Origin: Silvimonas amylolytica
GTDB taxonomy: Bacteria > Pseudomonadota > Gammaproteobacteria > Burkholderiales > Chitinibacteraceae
Assembly: GCF_014645555.1 (NCBI RefSeq)
Contig: NZ_BMLY01000004.1
Span: 363,786-427,785, forward strand
Direction: 5' to 3'
DNA length: 64,000 nt
Both the position numbers and the translations under genes were made by a program. Positions within the stretch are counted from its first letter, which is position 1; each line of letters starts with the position of its first letter. The notes below the pieces were generated by a model. The model searched no databases and was not told where the DNA came from. It worked only from the letters and a program-made list of their open reading frames with translations. Below are positions 10,132-22,456 of the stretch, one piece after another.

Positions 10132-10266
10132 GTCAAATCTCTCCCGGCGTTGCCTCATTGGCAAACGTATTGGGCACCGTGCAGATTGCAGGCAGATAAA
10201 AGCGGCTGACAAACTGCTGCTGGCGCTGTCGGCGCCTTTTGCCAACCGCCGCGTAACCGCGCCGGA

Positions 10267-11541
10267 TTACAACTTGGCGAGCATTTCCCGGGTGATCAGC
10301 ACCACGCCGTCCTCGCTGCGATAAAAGCGCCGGGCGTCTTCCTCGGCGTTCTCACCGACAACAAGGCCGTCCGGAATCACGCAGGCACGATCAATAACAC
10401 AGCGCCGGATGCGGCTGGAGCGCCCGACGATCACGTCAGGCAGGATCACCGCCGAGTCAATGGTGCAGAACGAATGCACCCGCACGCGGGAGAACAACAC
10501 CGAGTTGATCACCAGCGAGCCGGAAACAATGCACCCGCCAGAGACCAGTGAGTTCAATGTCATGCCGTGGCTGCCGTTGCGGTCCTGGACAAACTTGGCC
10601 GGTGGCAGTTGTTCCTGGTGGCTCCAGATCGGCCAGTCCCGGTCATACACATCCAGTTCCGGTGTGACGGAGGCAAGGTCCAGATTGGCTTTCCAGTAGG
10701 CATCCACGGTACCGACGTCGCGCCAGTACGGTGGGGATTCAGGATCAGTAGAAACGCAGGAAAGCTCAAAGGGGTGGGCGAAGGCTTTGCCCTGGGAGAC
10801 AGCTTTGGGGATGAGGTCTTTGCCGAAATCGTGGCTGGATTTATCGTCCTGGATGTCTTCTTCCAGAATCTGGTTCAGGTAGGCCGCGTTGAAGATGTAG
10901 ATCCCCATCGATGCCAGTGCGGATTCCGGTTTGCCCGGCATGGGCGGCGGGTCGGCCGGTTTCTCGACAAAGTCGATGATCCGGCGATATTCATCCATGT
11001 GGATCACGCCAAAGGCGGTGGCCTCGGCGCGGGGAACTTCAATACACGCCACCGTGCACTCGCCACCTTGCTCGACGTGATCAAGCAACATGCGCGAGTA
11101 ATCCATCTTGTAGATGTGATCGCCAGCCAGGATCACGACGTATTCGGGCCGATAACCCCGAATGATGTCCATGTTCTGGTAAACCGCGTCTGCCGTACCG
11201 CGATACCAGTGTTCTTCGTCAATGCGCTGTTGTGCGGGCAAGAGGTCGACGAACTCGTTCATCTCGTTGCGCAAAAAGGACCAGCCGCGCTGCAGGTGGC
11301 GCAACAGGCTGTGCGACTTGTACTGCGTAATCACACCAATGCGGCGGATGCCCGAATTCAGGCAGTTGGAGAGGGCAAAATCGATAATGCGGAACTTGCC
11401 ACCAAAGTGGACCGCCGGTTTTGCACGGCGATCCGTCAGGGCTTTCAAACGGGAACCACGACCACCCGCCAGGACCAGGGCCACCGATTTGTTCGGTAGT
11501 TGCCGGGCCAGCGTGATCTTGTCCATGATCGGATATTGCAT
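10267..11541 (-). CDS. glgC: glucose-1-phosphate adenylyltransferase
   Basis: Makes ADP-glucose from ATP and glucose-1-phosphate, the committed and normally allosteric step of glycogen synthesis. The N-terminal [27 protein letters not shown] nucleotide/activator region is intact, as is the C-terminal left-handed beta-helix with its hexapeptide pattern. I use the ATG at 11541 ([12 protein letters not shown] 6 bases upstream, 424 aa), since this N-terminus aligns in length with E. coli GlgC. A start at 11574 (MGAHQK, 435 aa) also has a purine-rich site and cannot be excluded. Placed between pgm and glgA in the operon. Confidence 0.95.
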   Translation of the reverse strand: MQYPIMDKITLARQLPNKSVALVLAGGRGSRLKALTDRRAKPAVHFGGKFRIIDFALSNCLNSGIRRIGVITQYKSHSLLRHLQRGWSFLRNEMNEFVDLLPAQQRIDEEHWYRGTADAVYQNMDIIRGYRPEYVVILAGDHIYKMDYSRMLLDHVEQGGECTVACIEVPRAEATAFGVIHMDEYRRIIDFVEKPADPPPMPGKPESALASMGIYIFNAAYLNQILEEDIQDDKSSHDFGKDLIPKAVSQGKAFAHPFELSCVSTDPESPPYWRDVGTVDAYWKANLDLASVTPELDVYDRDWPIWSHQEQLPPAKFVQDRNGSHGMTLNSLVSGGCIVSGSLVINSVLFSRVRVHSFCTIDSAVILPDVIVGRSSRIRRCVIDRACVIPDGLVVGENAEEDARRFYRSEDGVVLITREMLAKL

Positions 11542-11604
11542 GGTGGTCTCCACGGTTTTCTGGTGAGCGCCCATTTTTCTGCCCCTTCTTTGGTGGTTTG
11601 TCTG

Positions 11605-13251
<1,647 letters not shown>

Positions 13252-13315
13252 TTAAGGAGCTGTGATCTTTTGCGGCCGGCCCGTCGGGCCAGATGCCACA
13301 GGGGTGCAGTCGCGC

Positions 13316-15373
13316 TCATTGTGTTGTGTTGTCGGCAGGTTTTGCCGGGCCGGTGTCTGCCATCATGACGGTGACGCTACGCGGTGAGGCGCGGTATTCG
13401 CCTTGATGCAAACCCGATTCTTTTGCCTCGGCACTGGCCAGTTCAACGCGCCAGCAGCCAAGCGGTAAACGGAACTCCAGTTGGTGCGCGGAGCCGTTGA
13501 TCAAAATCAGAATGCCGTCTCTTAATGCCAGCATCATTGCCCGCGCCGCACTGTCATCCCAATCGTGCGATTTCAGCGCCGCACCGGACGGGTTCAACCA
13601 TTGCACGTCGTACTGGCCATCCGGTGAGGGCGTATCTTGCCACCACTGGCCGTTAATCAGAACGGGGCAAGCCTTGCGCAAGGCGATCAGATTGGCGACG
13701 AAGGTGATCATGTCCTCGTCCGCGTGAGCCCAGTCGAGCCAGCTGGTGGCGTTGTTCTGGCAATACGCATTGTTATTGCCGCCTTGCGTGTGCGCCAGTT
13801 CGTCTCCTGCCAGCAGCATCGGCGTGCCTTGCGCCAGCATCAGCGTGGCCAGTAGCGCGCGGCGTGAGCGCGTGCGCAACAAAATGACATCTTCGTCCTC
13901 ACTGGGGCCTTCTTCGCCGCAGTTCCAGGCGTAGTTCTCGTTGTGGCCGTCACGGTTGTTTTCACCGTTGGCTTTGTTGTGCTTCTGGTTGTAACTGGTC
14001 AGGTCGGCCAGCGTGAAACCATCATGCGCGGTGATGAGATTGACGGATGCCCAAGGCCTGCGGCCCGGCACACTAAACAGATCACTGGATGCAGCCAGTC
14101 GCTGTGCCAGTTGTCCGCGGTTGATCCCGTCATGCAACCAGAAGCGGCGCAAGGTATCCCGATACTGGTCATTCCACTCTGCCCAGCCAGGGGGGAAGTG
14201 GCCCAGTTGATAGCCCCCGCCACCGACGTCCCACGGTTCTGCAATCAGTTTGACGTGGGCCAGCACCGGGTCTTGCGCGAGCGCTGCGAATGGGCCGGCA
14301 GACGTCGTATAAGCGCCGCCCGGGCCACGCCCCAGCACGGGCGCCAGATCAAAGCGAAAGCCATCAACATGGCACGTACTGACCCAGTAGCGCAGGCTGT
14401 CCATCATCAGTTGCAACATGCGTGGGTGGCTGAGCTTGAGCGTGTTGCCGCAACCGGTCCAGTTCTCATAGCTGCCATCGCTGGCCAGATGGTAGTAGCT
14501 GGCGTTATCAATGCCCCGCAGAGACAGTGTCGGGCCTTTGTCATCCAGTTCGGCCGTGTGGTTGAACACCACATCCATGATCACTTCCAGGCCGGCTTTG
14601 TGCAGGGCTTTGACCAGATCCTGAAATTCCGAGAGCGGCGTCGTACCTTCGCGACCAGACCAGTAGGCTGACTCGACCGCCATCAAGGCCAATGGGTTAT
14701 AGCCCCAGTAATTGGAAAGATTCATCCGCTGCAGACGGGGTTCATCGGCGTGCAACGTGACCGGCAGCAACTCGATGGTCGTTACACCAAGACGTTTGAG
14801 GTGCGCGATCACGGATGGATGCGCAAACCCGGCGTAGGTACCGCGCAGGTTTTCCGGGACATCCGGGTGCTGCATGGTCATGCCGCGTACATGTGCTTCG
14901 TAAATCACGGTTTGCGCCCAGGGTACGCGGGGTGCTTTGTCACCTTCCCAGTCGTAATGATCCGGGCCCGGCACGCGTGCTTTGGGGGCAAGTTCCTGGC
15001 TGTCGGTAGGATCGGGCTGGCCTGGGTTCTCCAGATCGTCGCCCAGAAAGTTGGAGTGATCATGCGCATGGCCAATCACGTCTTTGGCGTACGGGTCCAG
15101 CAACAGCTTGTTCGGGTTGAAACGATGACCTTCCCGTGGCGCATAACGGCCGCTGACGCGGTAACCGTAAACCTGACCGGCGTGACCACCCGCCAGGAAA
15201 CCGTGCCAGATGTTGTTCTCGCACACCGGGAGAGGCGTGCGGGTTTCTACACCGTTTGCATCAAACAAACAGAGTTCTACGCCGGTTGCGTTTTCTGAAA
15301 ACAACGCGAAGTTGATGCCGTCGTCACCCAGTGTGGCACCCAGGGGGAACGGTCGCCCGTCCTGCAGGGTCAT
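13316..15373 (-). CDS. glgX: glycogen debranching enzyme (isoamylase type)
   Basis: Removes alpha-1,6 limit branches left by GlgP (GH13 with an N-terminal CBM48). 685 aa, slightly longer than E. coli GlgX. GH13 conserved regions: [20 protein letters not shown] with the nucleophile Asp, AEPWD with the acid/base Glu, and TAHDGFTL. The start codon overlaps the glgB stop by 4 bases (ATGA), so the two are translationally coupled. Confidence 0.96.
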   Translation of the reverse strand: MTLQDGRPFPLGATLGDDGINFALFSENATGVELCLFDANGVETRTPLPVCENNIWHGFLAGGHAGQVYGYRVSGRYAPREGHRFNPNKLLLDPYAKDVIGHAHDHSNFLGDDLENPGQPDPTDSQELAPKARVPGPDHYDWEGDKAPRVPWAQTVIYEAHVRGMTMQHPDVPENLRGTYAGFAHPSVIAHLKRLGVTTIELLPVTLHADEPRLQRMNLSNYWGYNPLALMAVESAYWSGREGTTPLSEFQDLVKALHKAGLEVIMDVVFNHTAELDDKGPTLSLRGIDNASYYHLASDGSYENWTGCGNTLKLSHPRMLQLMMDSLRYWVSTCHVDGFRFDLAPVLGRGPGGAYTTSAGPFAALAQDPVLAHVKLIAEPWDVGGGGYQLGHFPPGWAEWNDQYRDTLRRFWLHDGINRGQLAQRLAASSDLFSVPGRRPWASVNLITAHDGFTLADLTSYNQKHNKANGENNRDGHNENYAWNCGEEGPSEDEDVILLRTRSRRALLATLMLAQGTPMLLAGDELAHTQGGNNNAYCQNNATSWLDWAHADEDMITFVANLIALRKACPVLINGQWWQDTPSPDGQYDVQWLNPSGAALKSHDWDDSAARAMMLALRDGILILINGSAHQLEFRLPLGCWRVELASAEAKESGLHQGEYRASPRSVTVMMADTGPAKPADNTTQ

Positions 15374-17550
15374 GGTGCCACCCGTTTCAGGTAAATGGTC
15401 GCCAGTGGCGGCAGCGTGAGCACCAGTGAATGCGGCTGGCCATTACAGCCTTCTTCTGTGGTGTATTGCGGCGGATTCCCGATATCGCTGCCGCAGTAAT
15501 AACGCGAGTCCGTATTAAGGATTTCTGCATACTGGCCGGCTTCTGGCACGCCAATGCGATACCCCTCGCGCGGGACCGGCGTGAAATTGCAGATCACCAC
15601 AATGCCATCGCCCGGTGTATTGCCGTAACGAATGAACGGGTAGACCGAATTGACGTTGTCGTCTGGGTTGATCCAGCGAAAGCCATCCTCGCTGAAGTCT
15701 TTTTCATGCAGCGCGCCTTCGCGTTTGTACGCCTGGTTCAGATCACGTATCAGTGCTTGTACGCCACGATGCCAGTCGACATCCAGCAAGTGCCAGTCAA
15801 GGCTGGCCTCATGATTCCACTCCCGGCCCTGGCCAAATTCACAGCCCATGAACAAGAGCTTCTTGCCCGGATGCGCCCACATAAAGGCGTAATACGCGCG
15901 CAGGTTGGCAAACTGCTGCCACGCATCACCTGGCATACGCGACAACAACGAGCCCTTGCCGTGAACCACTTCATCATGCGAGAGCGGCAGCACAAAGTTC
16001 TCATGCCAGGCGTACATCAGCCCGAAGGTCATCTTGTTGTGGTGATACTGGCGATGCACCGGGTCCAGCTTCATGTATGACAGCGTGTCGTTCATCCAGC
16101 CCATGTTCCACTTGTAGTGAAACCCCAGACCGCCATCGGAGGGCGGACGGGTAACGGCCGGGAAGGCGGTGGATTCTTCCGCAATGGTGATGGCTTCCTG
16201 GCGTACGCTGCCCACGGTTTCGTTCATGCGCTTCAGAAACTCAATGGCTTCAAGGTTCTCACGGCCGCCAAAGCGGTTCGGCACCCATTCGCCTTCCTTG
16301 CGGCTGTAATCGCGGTACAACATGGAGGCCACGGCATCTACACGCAGGCCATCAATGCCATAACGCTCCACCCAGTAGAGCGCGTTGCCGATCAGGTAAT
16401 TGCGGACCTCATTGCGACCATAGTTGAAGATCAGCGTATTCCAGTCTTGATGAAAGCCCTCGCGCGGGTCGGCGTGTTCGTACAGATGGGTGCCGTCAAA
16501 TCGGGCCAGACCGTGCGCATCGGACGGAAAATGCCCTGGTACCCAATCAAGGATGATCCCGATGCCGGCTTTGTGTGCGGTATCGACAAAGTGCCGGAAG
16601 TCATCGGGCGTGCCAAAGCGTGAAGTCGGCGCATACATGCCCAGCGGCTGATACCCCCAGGATGCGTCAAACGGGTGCTCGTTCACCGGCATCAGTTCAA
16701 TGTGGGTGAAGCCAAGGTCTTCCACATATGGAATCAGCTGGTCGGCCAGTTCCCGGTAGGTTAACCAGCGCTGACCCTCTTCAGGGACGCGCTTCCAGGA
16801 GCCCAGATGCACTTCATAAACAGAAACAGGTGCGCCCAGCGCATTTGCTTTGCGGCGCTCGTCGCTGGGTTCTACCCAGGCGGGCAAACGCGCCACTTTG
16901 CTGGCCGTGCCTGGGCGCAACTCCATGGTCAGACCGTAGGGGTCTGACTTGAGAAAGATCTCGCCGTTCTGGTCGCGAATTTCGTATTTATACATCTGAC
17001 CAATTTGCGCGTTGGGCATGAATAACTCCCACACGCCGCACTCAGGCCGGAACCGCATTGGGTGACGACGACCATCCCAGTAGTTGAAATCGCCGACCAG
17101 TGCGACACGCTGCGCATTGGGCGCCCATACCGCAAACGCCACGCCGCCGACGCCATCCAGGGTTGTCGGGTGCGTGCCCAGCTTTTCATACGGCCGCGTA
17201 TGGGTTCCTTCGGCCAGTAACCAGACATCCATATCCCCAAGGCTGGGGCCAAAGCGATAGGCGTCTTCCAGATCAAACTGACCGTGCGCCCAGGTGACCA
17301 GCAGTCGGTAGGCAAAGCGATTCTTGCGGCGCGGAACCAGCGCTTCAAAGAAGCCGCGTTCGTCCGTGCAGGGCAGGGAAAGGATCTTGCGCCCATTGGC
17401 ATCAATGACCGTGACTGCTGACGCCTGAGGCTGGAAGGTGCGGATCACCAACCCCTCTTCGCTGTCATGCAGACCCAGTACGGCAAAGGGGTCGGTGTGA
17501 TCACCGTCAAACAGGGCGTCGCGGGCTGCAGCGTCAAGCAGGTAGGACAT
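15370..17550 (-). CDS. glgB: 1,4-alpha-glucan branching enzyme
   Basis: Introduces alpha-1,6 branches into glycogen (GH13 subfamily 9). The start is the ATG at 17550 ([26 protein letters not shown]), giving 726 aa, the E. coli length. The 30 extra upstream codons of the open frame are Cys-rich and not protein-like. An N-terminal N1/CBM48 region is followed by the catalytic barrel: [27 protein letters not shown] (nucleophile Asp), [10 protein letters not shown] (acid/base Glu) and [12 protein letters not shown]. First gene of the glgBX-pgm-glgCAP operon, divergent from the alpha-glucosidase gene. Confidence 0.96.
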   Translation of the reverse strand: MSYLLDAAARDALFDGDHTDPFAVLGLHDSEEGLVIRTFQPQASAVTVIDANGRKILSLPCTDERGFFEALVPRRKNRFAYRLLVTWAHGQFDLEDAYRFGPSLGDMDVWLLAEGTHTRPYEKLGTHPTTLDGVGGVAFAVWAPNAQRVALVGDFNYWDGRRHPMRFRPECGVWELFMPNAQIGQMYKYEIRDQNGEIFLKSDPYGLTMELRPGTASKVARLPAWVEPSDERRKANALGAPVSVYEVHLGSWKRVPEEGQRWLTYRELADQLIPYVEDLGFTHIELMPVNEHPFDASWGYQPLGMYAPTSRFGTPDDFRHFVDTAHKAGIGIILDWVPGHFPSDAHGLARFDGTHLYEHADPREGFHQDWNTLIFNYGRNEVRNYLIGNALYWVERYGIDGLRVDAVASMLYRDYSRKEGEWVPNRFGGRENLEAIEFLKRMNETVGSVRQEAITIAEESTAFPAVTRPPSDGGLGFHYKWNMGWMNDTLSYMKLDPVHRQYHHNKMTFGLMYAWHENFVLPLSHDEVVHGKGSLLSRMPGDAWQQFANLRAYYAFMWAHPGKKLLFMGCEFGQGREWNHEASLDWHLLDVDWHRGVQALIRDLNQAYKREGALHEKDFSEDGFRWINPDDNVNSVYPFIRYGNTPGDGIVVICNFTPVPREGYRIGVPEAGQYAEILNTDSRYYCGSDIGNPPQYTTEEGCNGQPHSLVLTLPPLATIYLKRVAP

Positions 17551-17778
17551 GGGCACGATCTCTTGGTGGATTTTGTCGGGAAATCTGTCTGATTCACGTG
17601 CTATATAAGCAGCGGTGCACGTGCAGCAAACGGCCTGCACAACGAAGCTGCCGTTAATTTATAGTCCAACGGTTACGTGCATGCTGTATTGCAAGATGAG
17701 TTTGTATATTCGTTTTCAGACATATCCCAGACATATCTCACAAAAACCGGTGTGCTGATTCAAAAGGGGGGGCAATAC
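17551..17778. promoter_or_regulatory. divergent control region between glgB and the alpha-glucosidase gene
   Basis: The 228-base gap drives two divergent sugar genes. Seen directly: a perfect 10-bp palindrome TGCACGTGCA (17616-17625), and an 11-bp tandem duplication CAGACATATCC/CAGACATATCT (17717-17738). For glgB on the minus strand, TTTGCT and TTATAT hexamers are 16 bases apart with the palindrome between them, which would suit repressor binding. The regulator is unknown; the promoter call is tentative. Confidence 0.45.
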
Positions 17779-19413
17779 ATGTCCAGGTCAGCCAAGGCAT
17801 GGTGGCGCGGTGCAGTGATCTATCAGATCTACCCGCGCAGCTTCATGGATAGCAACGGCGACGGCGTGGGTGATCTGCCCGGCATTCGTCAGCATGTGCC
17901 GTATCTCAAACGACTGAATATTGACGCAGTCTGGATCTCTCCGTTCTTCACGTCTCCGATGAAAGACTTTGGTTATGACGTATCGGACTACCGGGATGTT
18001 GATCCGCTGTTTGGCACACTGGCAGACTTTGATGCGCTGGTCACTGACCTGCACAAGGCAGGTTTGAAGGTCATTATTGACCAGGTGTTGTCGCATACCG
18101 CTGATGCACACCCATGGTTTACCGAAAGCCGCAAAAGTCGTGATAACCCCAAAGCGGACTGGTATGTCTGGGCCGATGCGCACGCAGATGGGACGCCGCC
18201 ATCTAACTGGTTGTCGGTGTTCGGTGGCTCTGCCTGGCAGTGGGATACCCAGCGCCGTCAGTATTACTTGCATAACTTTCTGACCAGCCAGCCAGACCTC
18301 AACTTTCATAATGAGGAAGTCCAGCAAGCGACGCTGGATAACATCGAATTCTGGCTCAAGCGTGGTGTCGATGGATTCCGCTTTGATGCCTGCAACTACC
18401 ACTTTCATGATCGCAAACTGCGCAGTAATCCCCCTGCGGAGCTGGTGGATGAAATGACTGTGACGCAATCCAATCCGTACGGTATGCAGCAGCATCGCTA
18501 CGACAAAAGCCGTCCGCAGAACCTCAAGTTTCTCAAGCGTATTCGCAAACTGCTGGATCAATACAGCGCGGCCAGCGTGGGCGAAGTCGGGGATGATGAT
18601 TCGCTGGTACGCATGGCGGAATACACATCGGGCGGAGATAAACTCAACCAGGCCTACAGTTTCAACCTCCTGACCGAAACGCACTCCGCTGAGTTTATCC
18701 GCACTCAGGTCGAAGATCTGGAAGCGCAATTGGCCATGCACGACAAACCCGGTTGGGCGTGTTGGTCGGTGGGCAATCATGATGTGCCACGCGTGCTGAC
18801 GCGCTGGGGTCACAACACCGACGACCCGCAGTTTTCCAAAATGGTGCTGGCGCTGGTCACGACGCTGCGTGGCAGTAGTTGTCTGTATCAGGGTGATGAG
18901 CTGGGGTTGCCTGAGGCCGATATTCCATTTGCATTGCTGCAAGACCCGTACGGCAAGGCATTCTGGCCGGAATTCAAAGGCCGGGATGGTTGCCGCACAC
19001 CCATGCCCTGGAAAAAGAACGCAGCGTTCGGCGGTTTTTCGGCGATCACACCCTGGCTGCCTGTACCCGTTGAACACTTGGCGCGGGCAGTGGGCGTGCA
19101 AGAGCGTCCGGCCGATTCAGTGCTCAATTTCACCCGGCAGTTTCTGGACTGGCGGCGCGGTTTTGCGCCGTTGATTCGCGGTGATATCCATTTTCATAAA
19201 GTGCCGGAGCCCGCGCTGCTGTACACGCGCAAGTACGAAGGTAAAACCGTGCTGGTGGCCTTTAACCTGAGTAGTGCCAAAGTGCGCATCAAACTACCCA
19301 CGGGGGTGCGTGATGTGATCCCGTTGTCGGGTCATGGCCTCGGGCGTGGACTGATTGAAAACGGCATGCTGGAACTTGGCGCCTGGGGCGGGGTTTTTGG
19401 TACTGTGCGCTGA
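17779..19413 (+). CDS. alpha-glucosidase, GH13 (subfamily 23-like)
   Basis: Predicted to release glucose from short alpha-1,4 (or alpha-1,6) glucosides in the cytoplasm; no signal peptide is present. The ATG at 17779 (MSRSAKAWWRGAVIYQIYPRSF, 544 aa) has an AAGGGGGG ribosome site; the longer frame from 17677 is not protein-like. GH13 regions: IIDQVLSHTADAHPWF near residue 105, GFRFDACNYHFHD with the nucleophile Asp, SVGEVGDDD with the acid/base Glu, and SVGNHDVPRVLTRW. The DQVxSHT variant of region I is typical of proteobacterial GH13_23 alpha-glucosidases. Probably cotranscribed with glycerate kinase 26 bases downstream. Exact substrate range cannot be read from the sequence. Confidence 0.9.
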   Translation: MSRSAKAWWRGAVIYQIYPRSFMDSNGDGVGDLPGIRQHVPYLKRLNIDAVWISPFFTSPMKDFGYDVSDYRDVDPLFGTLADFDALVTDLHKAGLKVIIDQVLSHTADAHPWFTESRKSRDNPKADWYVWADAHADGTPPSNWLSVFGGSAWQWDTQRRQYYLHNFLTSQPDLNFHNEEVQQATLDNIEFWLKRGVDGFRFDACNYHFHDRKLRSNPPAELVDEMTVTQSNPYGMQQHRYDKSRPQNLKFLKRIRKLLDQYSAASVGEVGDDDSLVRMAEYTSGGDKLNQAYSFNLLTETHSAEFIRTQVEDLEAQLAMHDKPGWACWSVGNHDVPRVLTRWGHNTDDPQFSKMVLALVTTLRGSSCLYQGDELGLPEADIPFALLQDPYGKAFWPEFKGRDGCRTPMPWKKNAAFGGFSAITPWLPVPVEHLARAVGVQERPADSVLNFTRQFLDWRRGFAPLIRGDIHFHKVPEPALLYTRKYEGKTVLVAFNLSSAKVRIKLPTGVRDVIPLSGHGLGRGLIENGMLELGAWGGVFGTVR

Positions 19414-19439
19414 TTGATCAGTTCAACCGGTCTTCATCC

Positions 19440-20582
19440 ATGCACATCGTTATCGCACCAGACTCTTTCAAGGAAAGCCTCACTGCGTGGCAAGTGGCGC
19501 AGGAAATAGCTGCGGGCTTTGCGGCCGTTTTCCCGGATGCGCACTATCACTTGTCGCCGATGGCGGACGGTGGCGAGGGCACGGTCGATGCGTTTGTGGC
19601 TGCCACGCGGGGCCGGCGGATTGAGTTATCCGTAACCGGGCCACTTGGTACGCCGGTCGAGGCCTTTTATGGCCTGACAGGCGATGGCCGCACAGCCGTG
19701 ATTGAAATGGCCGCTGCCAGTGGGTTGGCGCTCGTCCCTGCCGCACAACGCAACCCGTTACTGACGACAACGCGCGGAACCGGTGAGTTGATCATTGCGG
19801 CGCTCGATGCCGGTGCGCGGCACCTTGTGATTGGCTTGGGCGGCAGCGCCACCAACGACGGGGGCGTGGGCATGGCGCAGGCCCTGGGAATGCGGTTTAT
19901 GGATACGACCGGCGCTGACATCGGCCCCGGTGGTGGCGCGTTGGCTGAACTGGCTCGCATTGATGCATCAGCGCTGGATGCGCGATTGGCGCAATGCCGG
20001 ATCGAAGTGGCTTGCGATGTCGACAACCCGCTGACCGGCCCACACGGCGCATCGGCGATCTTCGGCCCGCAAAAGGGCGCGACACAGCAGATGGTGACCC
20101 TGCTGGACCAACATCTGATGCGTCTGGCTGATCGGCTCAAGGATGACTTGGGCAAAGACGTGGCCAGAACGCCGGGGGCAGGTGCAGCCGGGGGGATGGG
20201 AGCCATGTTGCTGACGCTGGGCGGGCAGTTGCGGCCAGGCGTGCAGATTGTGGCGCAGGCTTTGCTGCTGGATGAAGCCATCCGCAAAGCCGATCTGGTG
20301 ATCACCGGGGAAGGACGGATGGATAGCCAGAGTTTGCGGGGCAAGACCCCGGTCGGAGTGGCCCAAGTGGCCAGACGGTACGGCAAGCCGGTGATCGCGC
20401 TCAATGGTTCACTCACCGCCAGTGCAGATGAGCTGCAACGCGCCGGTATTGATGCCGCGTTCAGTGTGCTGCACGAACCGGGCGATCTGACTTACGCACT
20501 AACGCATGCAGGGCCGAATGTCCGGCTGGCCGCACGCAATGTGGCGGCGGCCATCCGTGTGTCCCAACTGCTCAAACCTTAA
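19440..20582 (+). CDS. glycerate kinase (GarK/GlxK family)
   Basis: Phosphorylates D-glycerate to 2-phosphoglycerate (type I glycerate kinase), feeding lower glycolysis. 380 aa, the standard length. It starts MHIVIAPDSFKESLTAWQVA, the family N-terminus, and has ADGGEGTVDAF, GLGGSATNDGGVGMAQALG near residue 130 and TGEGRMDSQSLRGKTP near residue 285. It lies 26 bases after the alpha-glucosidase gene, so is likely in the same transcript. Its 3' end overlaps the convergent PEBP-like gene by 4 bases. Whether glxK or garK is the right name cannot be decided here. Confidence 0.92.
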   Translation: MHIVIAPDSFKESLTAWQVAQEIAAGFAAVFPDAHYHLSPMADGGEGTVDAFVAATRGRRIELSVTGPLGTPVEAFYGLTGDGRTAVIEMAAASGLALVPAAQRNPLLTTTRGTGELIIAALDAGARHLVIGLGGSATNDGGVGMAQALGMRFMDTTGADIGPGGGALAELARIDASALDARLAQCRIEVACDVDNPLTGPHGASAIFGPQKGATQQMVTLLDQHLMRLADRLKDDLGKDVARTPGAGAAGGMGAMLLTLGGQLRPGVQIVAQALLLDEAIRKADLVITGEGRMDSQSLRGKTPVGVAQVARRYGKPVIALNGSLTASADELQRAGIDAAFSVLHEPGDLTYALTHAGPNVRLAARNVAAAIRVSQLLKP

Positions 20583-21136
20583 CGGCCAAACGTTGCCAGA
20601 ACTTCGGCACTTCCCAGTGATTGCGCCTTGATCTTGTCGACCAGGTTTTCCGGACTGCTGTGATTGGCATCCACGCCCAGCCTGGCGGTTTTCAGCGCGT
20701 AAACCGTGAAATGATAATGGTGCGGTTTGTCGCCAGCGGGCGGGCATGCCCCGGTATAAGAGAAGCTGTAATCACTGTTGCGGCCTTGAACGGCACCTGC
20801 GGGGAGGATCTTGCTGTTGTACTCGCCCGCATTGGCAGCCACATTTTTGACGCTGGCCGGAATATCGAACAACACCCAGTGGAACCATGTGCGTGAACCC
20901 GGTGCATCCGGGTCAGACACCACAATGGCAAAGCTTTGGGTTTCCGCGGGTGGGTTGTTCCAGGCCAGGTCGGGCGAGATATTCTGGCCTTTGCAGCCTT
21001 CACCGTAGGCCACGTGTTTCTGACTTAACGTGGCGCCTGAGACCACGTCGTGGCTGGTGACGGTAAAACTGGCGGCCTGGCTGGCAGTTGCAGCCAGTAA
21101 CAGGGTGCTGCAGGCCCATGTCAGAGGGTGACTCAT
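20579..21136 (-). CDS. secreted YbhB/YbcL-family (PEBP-like) protein
   Basis: Belongs to the phosphatidylethanolamine-binding/Raf kinase inhibitor-like fold. The start is the ATG at 21136 (AAGGA site 8 bases upstream), giving 185 aa with a signal peptide of about 22 residues (cut near ATASQA, then ASFTV), so the protein is periplasmic or secreted. The ligand-pocket motifs are present: SDPDAPGSRTWFHWVLFDIP near residue 80, and GACPPAGDKPHHYHFTVYAL near residue 140. The bacterial role is poorly defined and no partner is suggested by the neighbours. Confidence 0.9.
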   Translation of the reverse strand: MSHPLTWACSTLLLAATASQAASFTVTSHDVVSGATLSQKHVAYGEGCKGQNISPDLAWNNPPAETQSFAIVVSDPDAPGSRTWFHWVLFDIPASVKNVAANAGEYNSKILPAGAVQGRNSDYSFSYTGACPPAGDKPHHYHFTVYALKTARLGVDANHSSPENLVDKIKAQSLGSAEVLATFGR

Positions 21137-21273
21137 GGTGGCGTTCCTTCTCTCTATGAAAAGGCAGTGCTGATCAAGTGCGGTCGTGTGCCGCAGTGCA
21201 CTGCGCGAACTCATCATAGGAAGGCAGAAGCCGCGTGTGTCGCCTTATCCGGTCAGATTCTGGCCTGAAGCGG

Positions 21274-22170
21274 TCAAACCAGTGCGTCAGCAATGGGTTG
21301 GGCCGCGATCTCGTCTGGCACCTGAAATGACGCCCGCAATGCCAGTGGCGATAATCCGAAGCGCTGCCGGAACGCCGCCGCAAAGCGTGATGGTGAGGTA
21401 TACCCGCAGGCTTCTGCGATACGCTGGATGGCCGTTGTGCCATCCATCACCATGGCCAGTGCACGCTCCATGCGCACGTCCAGCAAGAGTTCGCTGAATG
21501 AGGTGCCTTCATCCCGCAAACGGCGGCGCAGCGATGATTCACTCAACGCCAGTTTGCGCGCGACGTCGTCGGCGTGCCAATCCGCCGCGACATTGCCGTA
21601 GAGCGTCCATACCACGCGCTCGCGCCAGCGGCCTGGCTGCGCCATGACCAGATCACGCGCGACGCCTTGTCGAGCCAGCGCCAGCCACAAGGCTTCCCAG
21701 CGTAATTCAACCAGGGCATCAGAGAGTTTGTCGTGCCGGGTGATGAGGATTTCGCTGATGTAATCGTGCAGCGCCTGACGGCAGGCGGTGTCCGGAGTGA
21801 TCAGCGGGTGGTCACCCAGTTGCGCTGGTAGCACACTGGCATAGCGCTGGCGAAACCGCTGCAGCATGCTGGCATCGGCGGCGATCACCACGGCCGCAAA
21901 AAAACCTTGTGCAGGATCGGGCACATTGGTGAAGGTGATACTGGTGCCCGCGCTGACCGTGAACCAGTCACCCGCCTTGCAGACGAACTCACCGTGCGCA
22001 GTCTTGATCTGTTTTTCACCGGCCAGCACCGCGATCAGGCACGGCACAAAATAGGGCGTGCGTTGCACTTGTACGCGGTGATGAAAGCGGAACAAGGCTG
22101 CGCCGCCAACAAAGGTACGTTCGGCCAGGTGAGGCAAGGCCATCAGTTGTGACAACAGGCTTTGGTGCAT
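21274..22170 (-). CDS. AraC-family transcriptional regulator
   Basis: 298 aa from the ATG at 22170 (GGGGTGA just upstream; a GTG three codons earlier is the alternative). Residues about 1-170 form a cupin-like sensor domain, with HHRVQVQRTPYFVPCLIAVLAGEKQI and KAGDWFTVSAGT segments. Residues about 195-290 form two AraC helix-turn-helix units ending in GYTSPSRFAAAFRQRFGLSP. The effector and targets are unknown. It lies upstream of the PEBP-like gene on the same strand, 137 bases away, and may control it or the glycerate kinase region. Confidence 0.9.
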   Translation of the reverse strand: MHQSLLSQLMALPHLAERTFVGGAALFRFHHRVQVQRTPYFVPCLIAVLAGEKQIKTAHGEFVCKAGDWFTVSAGTSITFTNVPDPAQGFFAAVVIAADASMLQRFRQRYASVLPAQLGDHPLITPDTACRQALHDYISEILITRHDKLSDALVELRWEALWLALARQGVARDLVMAQPGRWRERVVWTLYGNVAADWHADDVARKLALSESSLRRRLRDEGTSFSELLLDVRMERALAMVMDGTTAIQRIAEACGYTSPSRFAAAFRQRFGLSPLALRASFQVPDEIAAQPIADALV

Positions 22171-22392
22171 GCGGATCACCCCGACCGGTTTAATGGGCGC
22201 ATAGCCTACCGCCAGTTCATGACATTGGGTTGGTTTTATGGGTTAGCGGCGGCCCGGTTGTCGCATCCATGCGCCAGGTGTGCCACATCGCCGATATAGC
22301 GATGCCGGGGTTTTCTGACAGATCAAGACTCAAAGGCTTATCTGTTTTAAAAATATCAATAAATATCAATCACTTGCGTTTTGTGTTCTGGC

Positions 22393-22431
22393 TGGTTTTG
22401 TTGATAAAAGTCGAGTAAAATAGTCGGCTTT
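22393..22431 (+). promoter_or_regulatory. cysE promoter with a type 1 IscR-like operator
   Basis: TGGTTT (22393-22398), 17 bases, then TAAAAT (22416-22421) form a plausible promoter. Over its -10 element, bases 22407-22431 match the E. coli type 1 IscR consensus (ATASYYGACT-R-www-YAGTCRRSTAT) at 22 of 25 positions by hand alignment; mismatches are at positions 2, 9 and 24. The right half TAGTCGGCTTT is nearly perfect. The location over the -10 predicts repression by [2Fe-2S]-IscR. IscR is encoded immediately downstream of cysE. Confidence 0.6.
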
Positions 22432-22456
22432 CCAATCTCCCCGTAACAGCCAGCCT

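Noticed and set aside
9049-10209. 386-codon open frame on + opposite glgA
   Set aside because: Antisense shadow of glycogen synthase without any family motif.
15370-17550. Longer glgB start at 17640
   Set aside because: The extra 30 residues are Cys-rich, lack homology and run through the putative promoter; the ATG at 17550 gives the standard N-terminus.
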